The translations under genes were made by a program, and so were the position numbers. DNA of 64,000 bases. It comes from Microthyrium microscopicum (Eukaryota; Ascomycota; Dothideomycetes; Microthyriales; Microthyriaceae). Below, in pieces: positions 28,685 through 41,401 of the stretch (positions within the stretch are counted from its first letter, which is position 1; each line of letters begins with the position of its first letter). The notes under the pieces are model-generated. The model was given only the letters and a program-made list of their open reading frames with translations. It did not search any database and had not been told where the DNA came from. The stretch lies in contig MU004231.1 of assembly GCA_010405405.1 (NCBI GenBank), positions 3,646,884-3,710,883 of the forward strand, given 5' to 3'.

Positions 28685-29859
28685 ATGGCAATGGTATCTG
28701 ACCAACAGAATACTGTCTACCCAAAAAGTCACGTCGGCTTTGACAGCATCACTTCACAAATCGAGAAGAAGTTGCTGAAGCGCGGTTTCCAATTCAATGT
28801 CATCTGCGTCGGTTAGTCTTCCAATTCCGCCTCCATTGAATGTTCCAAGTCAATTAATTGTTGTACAGGTCAAACCGGTCTTGGAAAATCCACCCTCATC
28901 AACACCATTTTCGCATCCCACCTGATTGACAGCAAGGGTCGTCTTACCCCAACCGAACCCATTCGCAGCACCACCGAAATCCAAACCGTCTCTCATGTCA
29001 TCGAGGAGAACGGCGTGCGCCTGCGATTGAACATTGTTGACACCCCTGGCTATGGCGATCTTGTGAACAACGAGCGCTGCTGGGACCCAATCGTCAAATA
29101 CATCAAAGATCAGCACAGCGCTTATCTTCGCAAGGAATTGACTGCCCAGCGCGAACGCTATCTCCAGGATACGCGCATTCACTGCTGTCTATTCTTCATT
29201 CAACCTTCCGGTCACGGCTTGAAGCCAATCGATATTGTTGTGCTGAAGAAGTTGTCGGAATTTGTCAATGTTGTTCCCGTCATTGCCAAGAGTGATAGTT
29301 TGACTTTTGAGGAGCGGGCTGCCTTCAAGGAACGGATAAGAGAGGAATTTGCCTTCCACAACTTGCGTATGTACCCATATGACAACGAGGAGCACGACCA
29401 AGAAGAAATTGCCCTCAACGCTCAGATCAAGGTATGTTTCGTGTGCTACTTTGCTCCAGAGTAAGGCTAATGAGAGACAGAACATCATCCCTTTTGCTGT
29501 TGTTGGCTCAGAGAAGACCATCGTTGTCGCTGGAAAGCAAGTCCGTGGCCGTCAAAACCGATGGGGTGTCGTTAATGGTATGTACTCGAGCATGTCAAGT
29601 CAGGAGCATCACTAACCAAATCGCAGTCGAGGACGAGAACCACTGCGAGTTTATTTACCTCCGCAATTTCTTGACCCGCACCCACCTCCAAGACCTCATC
29701 GAGACCACTTCTCAAATCCACTATGAGAGCTTCCGCGCCAAGCAACTTCTCGCCCTCAAGGAGAGCAGTGCCGTCGGCCACTCCAGCCGACCCATTAGCC
29801 CTTCTGCTGATCGAGAACTTAGCCGGAACTCCCAGCGCATGACTATGAACGGATACTAA
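28685..29859 (+). CDS. CDC10: Septin, Cdc10 family
   Basis: GTP-binding septin that polymerises with other septins at septa, branch sites and the hyphal cortex. Four exons (28685-28811, 28869-29431, 29481-29577, 29627-29859; introns 57, 49 and 49 bp) encode 339 residues. GTPase motifs: P-loop GQTGLGKST (G43 to T51), DTPG at 100-103 and AKSD at 182-185. The septin unique element includes RGRQNRWGVVNVEDENHCEF. A basic patch (KKLLKR) precedes the P-loop. There is no C-terminal coiled coil; the tail is short and Ser/Arg-rich, which is the reason for assigning it to the Cdc10 (AspD) class and not to Cdc3/11/12. A second ATG six bases downstream could also be used. Confidence 0.95.
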
Positions 29860-30283
29860 GGCAGCTGCTTTGGCCGAGGCTTTTGTTCACTATACAGACT
29901 TTTCTCTCCAGTACCCCTTTTTAATCATGGGCAAACTTAATGCCAGTTCATGCCTATGGTGTCCGTCGGCCACGGAAAAACAAGTACCCCTGATATCGAT
30001 TGTGTTTAGTTGGTGTGTTGGTTTTGTGCAAGTTCTTGCTGCTAGCATCTCATCTGGCTGGGAGCAGGAGGGCGTTGCATGAGGAGTGGGTTCTAATAGC
30101 AAAACAGTCATCCTCAAAGCCTTTCTAGTGCAATTTCTTTGGTGGAGAGGGCGACTTAGCGACATCTATGTATCTAGCAGTGTTTCTTCTGCCAACTTTC
30201 TATAGTATGAAAAGCGTTGACTCCTTTATATCCGTTTGTAACCTTGATATCAGCAGTCAGTGTGACTGCAAACGCCCCAGAGC
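29860..30283. other. CDC10 3' region up to the retroelement
   Basis: 424 bp of normal-composition DNA, presumably the CDC10 3' UTR plus the distal part of the original CDC10-GUK1 intergenic region. It ends with AGAGC (30279-30283), the left copy of the target-site duplication of the LTR element. Confidence 0.7.
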
Positions 30284-30435
30284 TATTGTGATGAAGAACA
30301 TGCCAAGGGATTAGATAATTGTGGGACCTAATTAGGGATGACATAATCCCCTAATTAGCGTGTCCTAAAAACTATATTAGGCCCTTAGACTCTTATAGTA
30401 ATTAACTACGCTTTATTTCTTATATTTTTATAATA
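30284..30435 (+). repeat. 5' LTR of the gypsy fossil
   Basis: 152 bp, aligning end to end without gaps to 39688-39839. It has short inverted termini of the usual TG...CA type, blurred by RIP. The outer half (to about 30,365) keeps many CA and TG dinucleotides, while the inner part is depleted. Confidence 0.9.
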
Positions 30436-33400
30436 TCTAGTAGTAATAATTTAATTTAATTAGGACTTCTAAATAATAAACCTTTTATAGAAATCTTTAG
30501 ATTTACCTTATTACTAATAATTACTTAGGATTAATATCTAGCAAAATATACTCTAAGAATATTATTCTCTAATTAGCTAGCCTTATTATAGCTTAATACC
30601 TAGTAACTATATATTAGAAAATAATTCTTAGAATATTATATATAATAATATTTCTTACTATAATATATTCTAAAAATATCTTAAATTATTATTAATTTAA
30701 ACTACTACTTTAAGAATTATTAAATATATTATAAGAATTATCTCTCTTATAATAATACTCTCTTTATCTTTACTAATCTTTATTATATTAATTATATAGT
30801 TATTAGACAAAATATAGGAACTTTTCCTTAGAAAATTCCTTAGAATAATATTATAAGAACTTTACTATATAGATTAAAGCTAATAAATAATAACGTAAAC
30901 TCTTAGCCTTAGGTTATCTTAAGAAATTAAATTAAGATTTTATTTATACTAAAGAAGTATAAAAATCTATCTTAGAATAATCTCTTAACTCTAGATTCTA
31001 TTTAATTAACTTTAGTATAAAAACTTTTAAACTTTAAGACTCTTTTCCTACTTTACTAAGATTATACTTTTTATTAAAATTATTACTCTTCTTTACTAAA
31101 ATAAATAACTAGTATAATAATATTATAACCTAAGCTATAGAATAAAATACCTAATAAGTATAATACTAAGCCTAAGTTACTAACTTAAGTTCTTAGAATA
31201 AGTAACTTACTTCTATATTACTAAATAACTTTCTTAGTATACTAAATCTTAATCTTAACCTTATAACTTAAGTTATTAACGTTTAGTAATTAGGGCTTTA
31301 AGTTTTAAACTATTCTACTAATATATATTAAGTTAATTCTTAAATTATTAACTATCCTTCTACTAAACTATAAATTCTCTTTTAGGCTTAGAATTATACT
31401 CTTAAGGAACCTAACTATATTCTCTAAGCCTATAATTAAACTTTTTAATATAATAATAATAAAAATTAATAGTCTATAAATAGGCTTATTTCTCTTTAAG
31501 AAGTATTATTTTACTTTACTACTAATAGATAAGTTAAATAAGATTATAGCTCTAAACTTATAAAAGACGTCTAATATACTTAGTAATAGAAAATAGTAAA
31601 TTATATTACTAAATTAACTTTTTGCCTTAATATAAGTAAGTTAACTTTATATACTTAAGATTACTAAGTAAATAAAATTAAGGCTTATATCTAGACTTAA
31701 GCTTTAATTTAGAAAACTTTATAAATAGGTATTACTTACCTAAACTTTATAAGAAAGCTAAGTAAAGAGTTAAATAAAACTATTAAATTACTTTTCTAAA
31801 TTTTTAGTCTTTAAAAACTTATTAAGATAATAAGAGATATTCTTTAAGAATAGAGATAATATTTAACTAAGTTTAAGATACTTCTTAATAGTTTATTCTT
31901 TAGGAAATTAAGTAAGTATAATACTTAGGCTAAGAGCCTTCTTTATACTTTTAAGACTAATAAAGATATTCTTTTATTAAATTTTACTTTATCTAAGTAG
32001 TAAAAAATTACTAAGATTAAAGAATATTTCTTTATTAAGTAACGTTTCCTATAAGCTAACTTAGCCTAGTAATAAGCTATAGAGAAGTTTAAGATACTTA
32101 AAAGTTTATTTTACTTCTTTACTTACTTTTAACTTATATTTAGTATTAAAAAAGATATACTTAAAGTTAATATTTAGTAAAATTATATATTATAAGTTTT
32201 ATTTACTAAGAAATTTATCTATTATCTTTATATTCTATAAACTTAAATAAATCCTATATCTACTAATTATAAAATAAGTATCTAAATCTAAAAAGGCCTT
32301 AAAGAATAGGTTACTCTTAAAGCTAAGTATAAGTATAGTATTATTCTTAACTCTATAGTTAATATTTTAGCCTTTAAATAAGAGATTATTAAATATAATA
32401 TAAACTTCTATAAGAATATATATAATACTTATAGTACTTATAAGCTAAAGTAACTTAATAAAATCTTTTCTAATTTTAAGAAAAATAAAGAGCTTATCCT
32501 AAATACTAGTTTTAAAGAATATTTTAAAAAAGTTAATAGTAATAGCTATATTAATAATAAGCTTAAGTTAGATAATAAAAATTTAAGGTAGCTTAATACT
32601 ATAAATAGCTATAGTTACTATTCTAAAAGATAATATAATACTTAATACTTTAGAAAATTTAACTTTAATAAAAAGTTATAGCTCTCTTATAAAAAGGACT
32701 CTAAAGATAAAAAAGCTTTTATAAATAACTTTAAACTTAAGTACTAAAATTATAGTAAACTTAGCTACTATACTATAGATTATAAAAAGCCTAACTAGTA
32801 ATAATAAAATTTAAAAAATTATTATTACTAGAAGATAAATAGAAATCTTCTAGCTTAGAATTAGAATACTTTACTTATTTATATAATAATTAATAAGCTT
32901 TTCTTAACTATATAAGTAAATATAGTAATACTTTTTTATATTTACTTATTTACTTATATTATAAAAATTATTCTATTAAGACTATAGCTTTCTTAGACTT
33001 AAAAGCTAATTTTATTTATATTAGTTAAAAGATTATTAAGAAACTTAAAGCTTTTATAATACTTATCTTAAAGAAAGAAGTTACTCTTATAAATAGCTAT
33101 ATAGTTATAATTTCTCTTAAGATTTATTTACTTTATTATATTAGGACCTTTTATAGCTACTTTAAGGCTTATATCCTAAATATTCTTAATCTTAATATTA
33201 TTTTTAGACTCTTATAGTTCTAGTTATATAATCTATAGATTAATTAAATAATAAGATAAATTAAGCTTATAAAGTAATACTTAGAAGGCTCTTATACTTA
33301 TAAGCTTACTATAGGACGCTAGGTAGAGCTTTTTTAAAATAAGAAAAGCTATTTAAAATAAATAAAGTAATTTATAACTAGCTTTCTTTATATAATCTTT

Positions 33401-36400
33401 TAAGTACTTTAGAATAGAGTAAAAAGAGTAAAAAATAAAGTTAAAGGCGTTTTTTAGCTAATTTAAGAAATATAAGAATAGCTTAATATTTTCTTAATAA
33501 TTAATAACCTTAATATTAATAAACTTATTCTAAAAAATAAAGATATATAAAAACTTTTAAATAATTACTATAAGTCTTTTTATTATATTCTTCCTAAACT
33601 TTTACTATATTCTAAATTTAATTACGAAATCTTTATTAAGAACACTCCTCTTTATAACTAGGCTTATTATTAAATATCTAGCCTATAATTAGAAAAGTAA
33701 GAAAAATAGATTTAAGAACTATTTACTAAAGGACTTATTAGAGTTTTAGGAAGTCCTTAGAATTTCTCTATTTTATTTATATTAAAGCTAAGAGAAAAAT
33801 AAAAAATATATATTAACTACTATTTACTTAATATAGTTATATATAAAGATACTTATTCTTTATTATAGATTAATAAGTATCTTAATACTATTAGTAAAGT
33901 AAAATTCTTTTCTAAGCTTAACCTCTTATTAGACTATTAATAAGTCTATATAGTAAAAAAAGATATTAAGAAAATAATCTTTAATACTAAGTTTAGGAAG
34001 TATAAGTTTCTTATTATACTTTTTAAATTAATAAATATATTATTATTTTTCTAATATATAATAAATATACTTCTTTAGCTTTTTTTATTAATCTACGTAG
34101 TTATTTATCTAAATAATATTATTATTTACTTAAATACTATAAAGGAATATTATAAATATATTACCTAAGTTCTAAAAATCTTTTAAGATAATAAGCTCTA
34201 TACTTATTCTAATAAATATATCTTTAAGGTTAAGAAGATTAAATTCTATAGCTATAAAGTAGAAAGTTAGTAAATTTAATCCTTATATAAAAAGATTATT
34301 TTAATTAAGTCCTAGCTTATATTTAAGAATATATATAAAGTATATTAATTCTTTAGTTTTACCTTATATTATTAATAGTATATTAAGAACTTTACTAAGA
34401 TTACTACTCTTATCTTTAACTTCTTAAAGAAAGCTAATTTAGATATTAAGAAAAAGAAGTACTATCTTATTACTTAGACTTATTAATATACTATAGCCTT
34501 TAATAGAATTAAAACTTTATTAACCTTATTACTTATTTTAGTAGTATATAATTTATAAAAGTTTATAAAGCTTTAGATAAATACTTTAGATTATATAATT
34601 AGTTATAAGCTAGTATAAAAAAATAATTAAAGTAAATAGTATTTAGTTACTTTTAATAGCTATAAGTTAAGTAAAGCTAAACTTAATTATCTAGTATATA
34701 AGAAAAAACTTTTTATAATTAAGAATATAATTAAAAGATATTAATACTACTTCTTAAGAAAGACTATTAAAGTAATTATAAATTATAATAGCTTATAGTA
34801 TATAAATATAATTAAGAATAATACTTAATATATTACTTAATAAATTAAAAAGTTCTAAGAATTTAATCTTATTTTTATATATTATAAAGGTTCCTAAGTA
34901 GTAATTCTTAATACTCTTAGTTACTACTTAAACTTTTAAAAAGAATAGATTAATACTATTTAGGAAATAGAGCCTAAAGATAGTAATAATAACTTATCTT
35001 TTAAGATATAAGCTATCTTATTAGAACCTTTATAAAAGTAAAAAAAATAGAAAGCTTTCTATATATAGAGCTTATAAGAAGTATTAAAAAAGAAAGATTA
35101 TACTATTTCTATTAATATATAGAAAAAACTCTAAAAAAGTATTCTTAATTATTTTTAGATTAATCCTAATAATAATATTAGAAAAAAACGTAAATATCTA
35201 TTCTTAGAAAAAGATTCTACTAAAGCTAAAATACTTACTAGTTTATTCTATATTTACTTTCTTTATTATTAAGACCTTATTAAGAAAGTATATAATTAGT
35301 ATAGATACTTATTATATATAGGCTTTACTAATATCCTTAAACTAGAAGGTTAGTAGCTAAAAATAGAGAATAACTTTTAAGAATTTACTAAGTTTTATTT
35401 TATATATTAAGTTTAATAGATAAATTAAAGTAAGCCTAAATATAGGTCTTACTATTAAGTATAAAACTTATAGCTATTTAAGGCTTAGAGAATTAACTTA
35501 ATTAGTAAACTTTTATAGAATATTTTTAGAAACTAGTATATTATCTATATAATTAACTATACTATAGAATAACTTATTATAAAAGTAGTACTAAATACTA
35601 CTACTTTTATAGTTATAGAATTTATCTATAAGAAAATTATTTTAAAATATAGTTTTTTTTAATTATTAATCTTAAATAATAAACCTTAGTTTATTTTAGA
35701 TATAATCTTATTTTTATTATAATAGATAAAGACTAAGTACTACTTAATAGCTTTATATAATTCCTAGTTTAATAAAAAGATTAAGAGATTTAATAGCCTA
35801 TTAGGTATATTTTTAACTAAGTTCTTAGAAAAGAAACTTATAGCTAGCTAAGATCTATACCTAGATTAAGTAGTTTATACTATTAAGATATAAGCTTATA
35901 CTATATTAGAAATATCTTCTTTCTTTCTTATCTATAAGAAAAATTCTAAGGACTTTAAAATAGATTAAGTAAAAAAAGATAAATAGGCTAAATTAATTAA
36001 TACTATACCTTTTATTTATATAATTACTAAAGATTACTTAAAAAAGGTTAGAATTACTAAGTAAGTTTATTATAATACTCTATTAAAATAAACTATAGCC
36101 TTAAACCTTATTAATAGTAATATAATTTTAAAAGAGGACTTTATTATTAAGTTCTTTATAGGTTCTTATATACTTCTTAAAAACTTAAATAAAACTAAGT
36201 TCTAAGTAGTATAATTTAGCTCTTATAAAGTCTTAAAAGCCTACTTCTTAAGAATATACGCTCTTAAGATACTTAATAGAAAAATACTTAAAAACCTTAT
36301 TTATAAGAATTACTTTATATAGATATATATATAGAAAAAAAAAAATATTATTACTAGAACTAGTTATATTCTAAGTATAAGTAACTAAATAAAGATAACC

Positions 36401-39400
36401 TTAAAAACGTTTTAAATAAAAAGTATAGAAATAAGATAAATATATCTACTATAACTAAAAAAGACTAGCTTAATAAATTAAAGAATCTTTTAGTAGAGTT
36501 AATTAATATTAAGAAGTCTAGTACTAAGAAATATTACTTAAGTCTACTTACTATCTTTTTTAATCTTATAAGAAAAGTTTAAAAAGCTAAAATAGGTATT
36601 TATAAATAAAAAAAGAAATATTTTATAATAATTATTTATAACTTAAGTAATAACTTAGAGACTCTTATAGCGTTAGAATATATTCTTTCTAACCTAATTC
36701 TAGCTTTAGTATAAAGTAATTTAGAATAGATAAAGTAAATTATATAGAAGATAGAATATTCTATAGTACTATAAGATTTAGTAAAAAAGAAGAATAATAA
36801 TATTCTTACTTTCCTAAATTAAAGCTTAGTAAAGAAGGAAATCTTTCTAACTATAGTAGATTAAGAATTAATTTTTATATTATTAGAATAATAAGAGTAG
36901 AGAAATAAATTATTAAAACTAAGGAGCTATAATAAAATTACTACTTTAATTATCTATATACTTATACTAAAAATAATAGATCTATATAAATAAGTATTTA
37001 ATTCTAGAGAGAACTATTAAGATATTAATTCTTTATTACTAGATACTATAAAAGTAGAAGTTCTTCTTATAGATTACTTTAAACTTAGTCTACTATAAGA
37101 AATAGATATAACTAAAGAATTCTTATAGAATACTAATATATTTAGGCTAACTATAATACTTAGTAGTTCTATATATTCTAATACTAGTCTATAATATTTA
37201 GGATTAGGATAAAGATAGTAAAAGGCTACTTCTAAATAAAAGATTATTTTACGTATAAATATAGGTAAGGTACTTATAAAAAAAAAAAGAAAAATTAACT
37301 TTTTATTATCTTTTTTATAATCTTTCCTAATTATATTTATTTAAAAAACTAGTTATAAGAAATTACTTTTATTTTATTATTAATTTAAGTAAACTATTAT
37401 AAGCTATAATAAATAAGCTAAATCCTTAGATCTTTTTAGTAATCTCTAAAACTATTACTAAAGATATTTAAATATAATAAGTTATTTTTAAATCTCTTTA
37501 ATAATTCTTAAGACTATTATTAAAGTCTACCCTTTAATAAACTAATAAAATAAGACTAAGAAATATAAGAATATTAAAGAATTATTACTATATATCTTAC
37601 TATAATCCTATAAAGTTCTATCTTTTTAAGACTTATACTTACTTCTTCTTTTTATTTTCTAAAAGCTTTACTTAGGCTACTAATTTTATAGTAATTTTAG
37701 CTATTCTAAAGTATTCTTTATTAATTAGTAACTTAAAAATACTAAGAAAAATAGATAACTAAATAATAATAGAATTTAGACCTTTCTTTTAATTCTATAG
37801 TAAGATATAGTCTTTATAGAATAAATAAGTTTAAAGCTTACTATTAAATATATAATTAGTATAGATACTATTTAGGAAAAAAGCTTTATTTTTCTTATAT
37901 ATACTAATAATATACTTATTATAAGTATAGACTTATAATAAGTCTTAGTAATACTTATAAGCCTTTTTCTACTTTCTTTCTATAGTTATATATATTATAA
38001 AAGTCTTTAAATAAGAAAATAATAATAAGATATTCTTAATTAAAAGTAAAGTACTTAGATACTAATAAATTCTTTACTAAGGTATAAGTATTAGAATATT
38101 AGTAATCTTTATTAGAATACTTCTATCTTTTTAATAATACTTTAAAAGCTAGAAAAGTAATTTCTAAGTTACTTTCTTTTTTAAAAGTTTAATATCCTTA
38201 AAGGTAGAATACTAGTTAGAGTTTAGAAACTTAATTTACTTCTCTTAATAATTTATACTCTTTTTAGTAATTAGTCTTACTATATTTATATAACTATATA
38301 TAGTAAATAGCTCTTTTAGAATTACTATTAAGCTTACTTTATATTTATACTTCTAAAGTCTTACTTACTTTAACTTTTATTTATATTTATTATATATAGC
38401 TTTAGTAGTTTTAATATACTTATAAGTATCTTTTAAGCTTTTATTAGTAAAGACTAGTTAATCTTTATAATCTTTTATTTTTTACTTTATAAACTCTTAG
38501 TATTTTACTAAGTTTATTAACTTCTTTTTAATAGCTTTATACTTATAAGTTAAAACTATTATAGAAGTCTTAGTATAGAACTTATATACTTATAATAAGT
38601 TAAAAAGTATAGAAATTTTATACTTAGCTTTATAATTACTTTCTAATAAGTCTAGACTTTTTATTATATACGTTAATCTTTAAGTAGAAGTATTATTAAT
38701 AGAAATTATTTAATAAGATATTCTTAGTATTATAAAAAGTATTAAAAACTTATAGTAAGAATAAGAGATATTATTAAAAATATTACTAAAGAGATCTTCT
38801 TTCTCTTTATTAGCCTCTAGGATTTAGTTAATTAGCTAGAAACTTATAGAATAAGAATAATACTTAACTAAATTATAAACTAATTCTATAAGAGTTTTCT
38901 TATAACTTAGTAAAAAAGATAGAACTTTAGTCTTAACCTTTTTATATAAATAGGTTATATAAAGTAAAGGCTACTTCTACTTATCCTTCTTTAGAGTATT
39001 AATAATCTTTTAATAAGTACCTAAATAAGAAGAGTTTTCCTTATTAGACTTCTAAGAGCTACCTTTCTTTAAAGTACTTAAAAAAGTTATTTTAAGAACC
39101 TTAGAAAGTATAAATAGTAAGTTTTAAGTAAGAAAAATATATAAAGTTACTTATATTTAATAATATTAGAAGTATAAGAAGAAATCTATTTCTATTAGCT
39201 TAAAAGTATTATAAAAGTATAATAAAGAAGAAGAAGAGAAAATAATAGATTATAAAGCTTTATAAATATAAGATTAGGCTTTTATTTCTATATTTACTTA
39301 GACTAGTAATTACTACTTAGTTCTTTATTACTATCTATATATTACTTCTTATAAATTTTACTCTTTAAGACTTTAATATATAGATTATACTTATTCCTTA

Positions 39401-39687
39401 CTAAATTAAGTAGCCTTAGTATACTTATATAGATAAACTTTTCTAAAGGAATTAAAGGGCTATAAATACCTAAGTGCTATTTATAATAACTTAACTAAGA
39501 TCTTAAGGAAAGTTCTTAGGAAATAATATCTTAGAGGTTACTATTTAATATAACTAGGGTAATAAACCTAGTTCTTAAGTAAAGGTTCCTTATTAGTTAT
39601 TATAATATTCTTTTTATTTTACTTATTTATTAAAGCTATAGCTATAAGATTTATAATCTTAAAAGAGTTTACGCTAGTAAGAGAGAA

Positions 39688-39839
39688 TATTATAATAAAG
39701 AATATGCTAAGGAATTAGATAATTATAGGACCTAATTAGGGATAATATAATTTCCTAATTAGCGTGTCCTAAAAACTATATTAGGCCCTTAGACTCTCGT
39801 AGTAATTAACCACGCTTTATTTCTCATATTCTTGCAACA
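39688..39839 (+). repeat. 3' LTR of the gypsy fossil
   Basis: 152 bp, partner of 30284-30435. A purine-rich stretch (about 39,676-39,687) directly precedes it, at the position of a polypurine tract. The outer 30-40 bp keep CA dinucleotides, the inner part does not. It ends 88 bp before the first possible start codon of guanylate kinase. Confidence 0.9.
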
Positions 39840-39927
39840 AGAGCCCTGCTGATTGGTCAAAGCTCACCTCACCACCAACTCCATCTCCAGATCCTCGAGT
39901 CCAAAATCTCCAAGAACTGGCCATGCT
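39840..39927 (+). promoter_or_regulatory. Remaining proximal promoter of guanylate kinase
   Basis: Between the right target duplication (39840-39844) and the first in-frame ATG lie only about 83 bp of original DNA. It has an inverted CCAAT box (ATTGG, 39852-39856). A short out-of-frame ATG at 39923 opens a 25-codon upstream frame. Everything further upstream is now retroelement. Confidence 0.55.
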
Positions 39928-40864
39928 ATGCGCCCAAATCTTCTACCACGACTATCATTTTGGTACCAACATTCCTCTATTTCCGCGGCCTCCGTATTAA
40001 ACTCATACCGCTTCATTCACCCCGCAATACCCTCATACGCCTTCACCACATTCGCAAACCCAAAAACAAAACCCGCCCACCTTCAAACGGCACGCTTTCT
40101 CTCCACGATGCCTCCAACAGAACCCCACAGAGGCCCAAAGCCAATCGTGATCTCCGGTCCAAGCGGCTCAGGCAAAAGCACCATCACCAATCGCCTCATC
40201 GCTGCCTACCCAGACCGCTTCATGTTCTCCGTCTCTCGTACGTGCCCAAAAGCTCCCAGATAACTACACCTTTGAAAGACTACACCAATACATTTCTCGG
40301 CCGAAAGCTTACGAGTACGTAGACACAACCCGCCGTCCACGGTCCGGCGAAGTCCCCGGCCAACACTACTACTTTCTAACCCGCGATCAATTCGACAAGC
40401 TCATTGCAGAAGGTGGATTCATTGAACACGCTGAGTTTAGCGGTAACAAGTACGGCACTAGCTATATGGCTGTACAAGCTGCGCAGGATGCGGGCAAGAC
40501 TTGTATTCTTGATATTGAAATGGAGGTATATACATTCCCCCATCACTAATTCCCTACCAACCTATGCTACACCCTTCCATAACCATGAAGCTTCAGCTGA
40601 CGAGTCCACCAGGGCGTAAAACAAATGCACAACTCCCACCTCCAAGCCCGCTACCTCTTCCTCTCACCGCCATCCTACGAAGAGCTCGAGAAACGGCTAC
40701 GCGGCCGAGGAACAGATAAAGAGGAGGATATTCAGAAACGGCTGAAGCAGGCGAAGACGGAGATGGAGTATGCGGAGACGGAAGGTGTGCATGATAAAAA
40801 GGTGGTTAATGATGACTTGGAGAAGGCGTATAAGGAAGTTGAGGAGTTTTGTTTGGCTGAATAA
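39928..40864 (+). CDS. GUK1: Guanylate kinase, with possible mitochondrial leader
   Basis: Converts GMP and ATP to GDP and ADP, an essential step of GTP synthesis. Exons end at 40237 and 40525 and resume at 40323 and 40613 (introns 85 and 87 bp). From the ATG at 40108 the protein has 194 residues, the normal family size: P-loop GPSGSGKST, then [21 protein letters not shown] (GMP-binding; the His codon is split by intron 1), [28 protein letters not shown] and a lid-like [17 protein letters not shown]. An in-frame ATG at 39928 would add 60 residues with no Asp or Glu, several Arg/Lys and many Ser/Ala, ending in ARFLST, which looks like a mitochondrial presequence. Both starts may be used: 40108 has A at -3, 39928 has G at -3. 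The gene starts right beside the LTR element. Confidence 0.9.
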
Positions 40865-41401
40865 GCTTTGGTTGAGTACATAGGGATAGCAGATATCAGG
40901 GCGGTAGCGCTGTTGCTGGTTTGGAACGGTGACGATGGCTATGAGGTTTGGCAGCATATTTATGAGTTGATGAGAAGCATCAAGGGGAGTAGAGTATGTT
41001 GTTAAAATGGATTGGATTGATAGAGCACAGCGAACATATTATGCATATACTGTTATATTGTGTTGATGATGTCTAGTTGGTTCAAGCACCTCTGCATCAG
41101 TCAATGTATAAAAACTTTGAAATGTAAAACATTTCATTCTTGTAGTCAAGGGGCAAGAGAAGACTCGTGGCGAGGAATTATCACGCTTCTGATGAAGAAC
41201 GTCGCTAATGTTGCTAGAAGGAAACCAACCACTACGATATCGTGACTGAGCTCTGATTAATCCTGCGATACCAGCTTCTGGAAGCCACAAGAAAGCAGAA
41301 TGACGATGCTTGAACAAGTTGAAGATGCTTCCTGAAGAGATTTGTGGTTTGGTCGACTTGCTCAGGCATCAGCATTTTTGGCCAAGGTTGAAGGTTTGCT
41401 C
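40865..41401. other. Intergenic after GUK1
   Basis: 537 bp with no supportable gene; presumably the GUK1 3' UTR and the upstream region of the weak gene model that follows. Confidence 0.5.

Larger units (their letters stand above)
30284..39839 (+). mobile_element. Fossil Ty3/gypsy LTR retrotransposon, RIP-degraded
   Basis: A 9,556-bp element bounded by two 152-bp LTRs and flanked by a perfect 5-bp duplication AGAGC (30279-30283 and 39840-39844). Recognisable fossil parts lie in Ty3/gypsy order on the plus strand: a gag-like region ending with a zinc-knuckle-like motif (about 32,735-32,800), reverse transcriptase with its catalytic box near 34,090-34,130, RNase H after about 34,500, the zinc-binding part of integrase near 35,280-35,400 and the integrase core about 35,450-35,950. 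Some 3.3 kb of further sequence separate the integrase from the 3' LTR. The interior has almost no CA or TG and no open frame: the copy is thoroughly broken, with very many breaks. RIP makes LTR divergence unusable for dating. The intact duplication and complete ends show a single, uninterrupted insertion. Confidence 0.9.
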
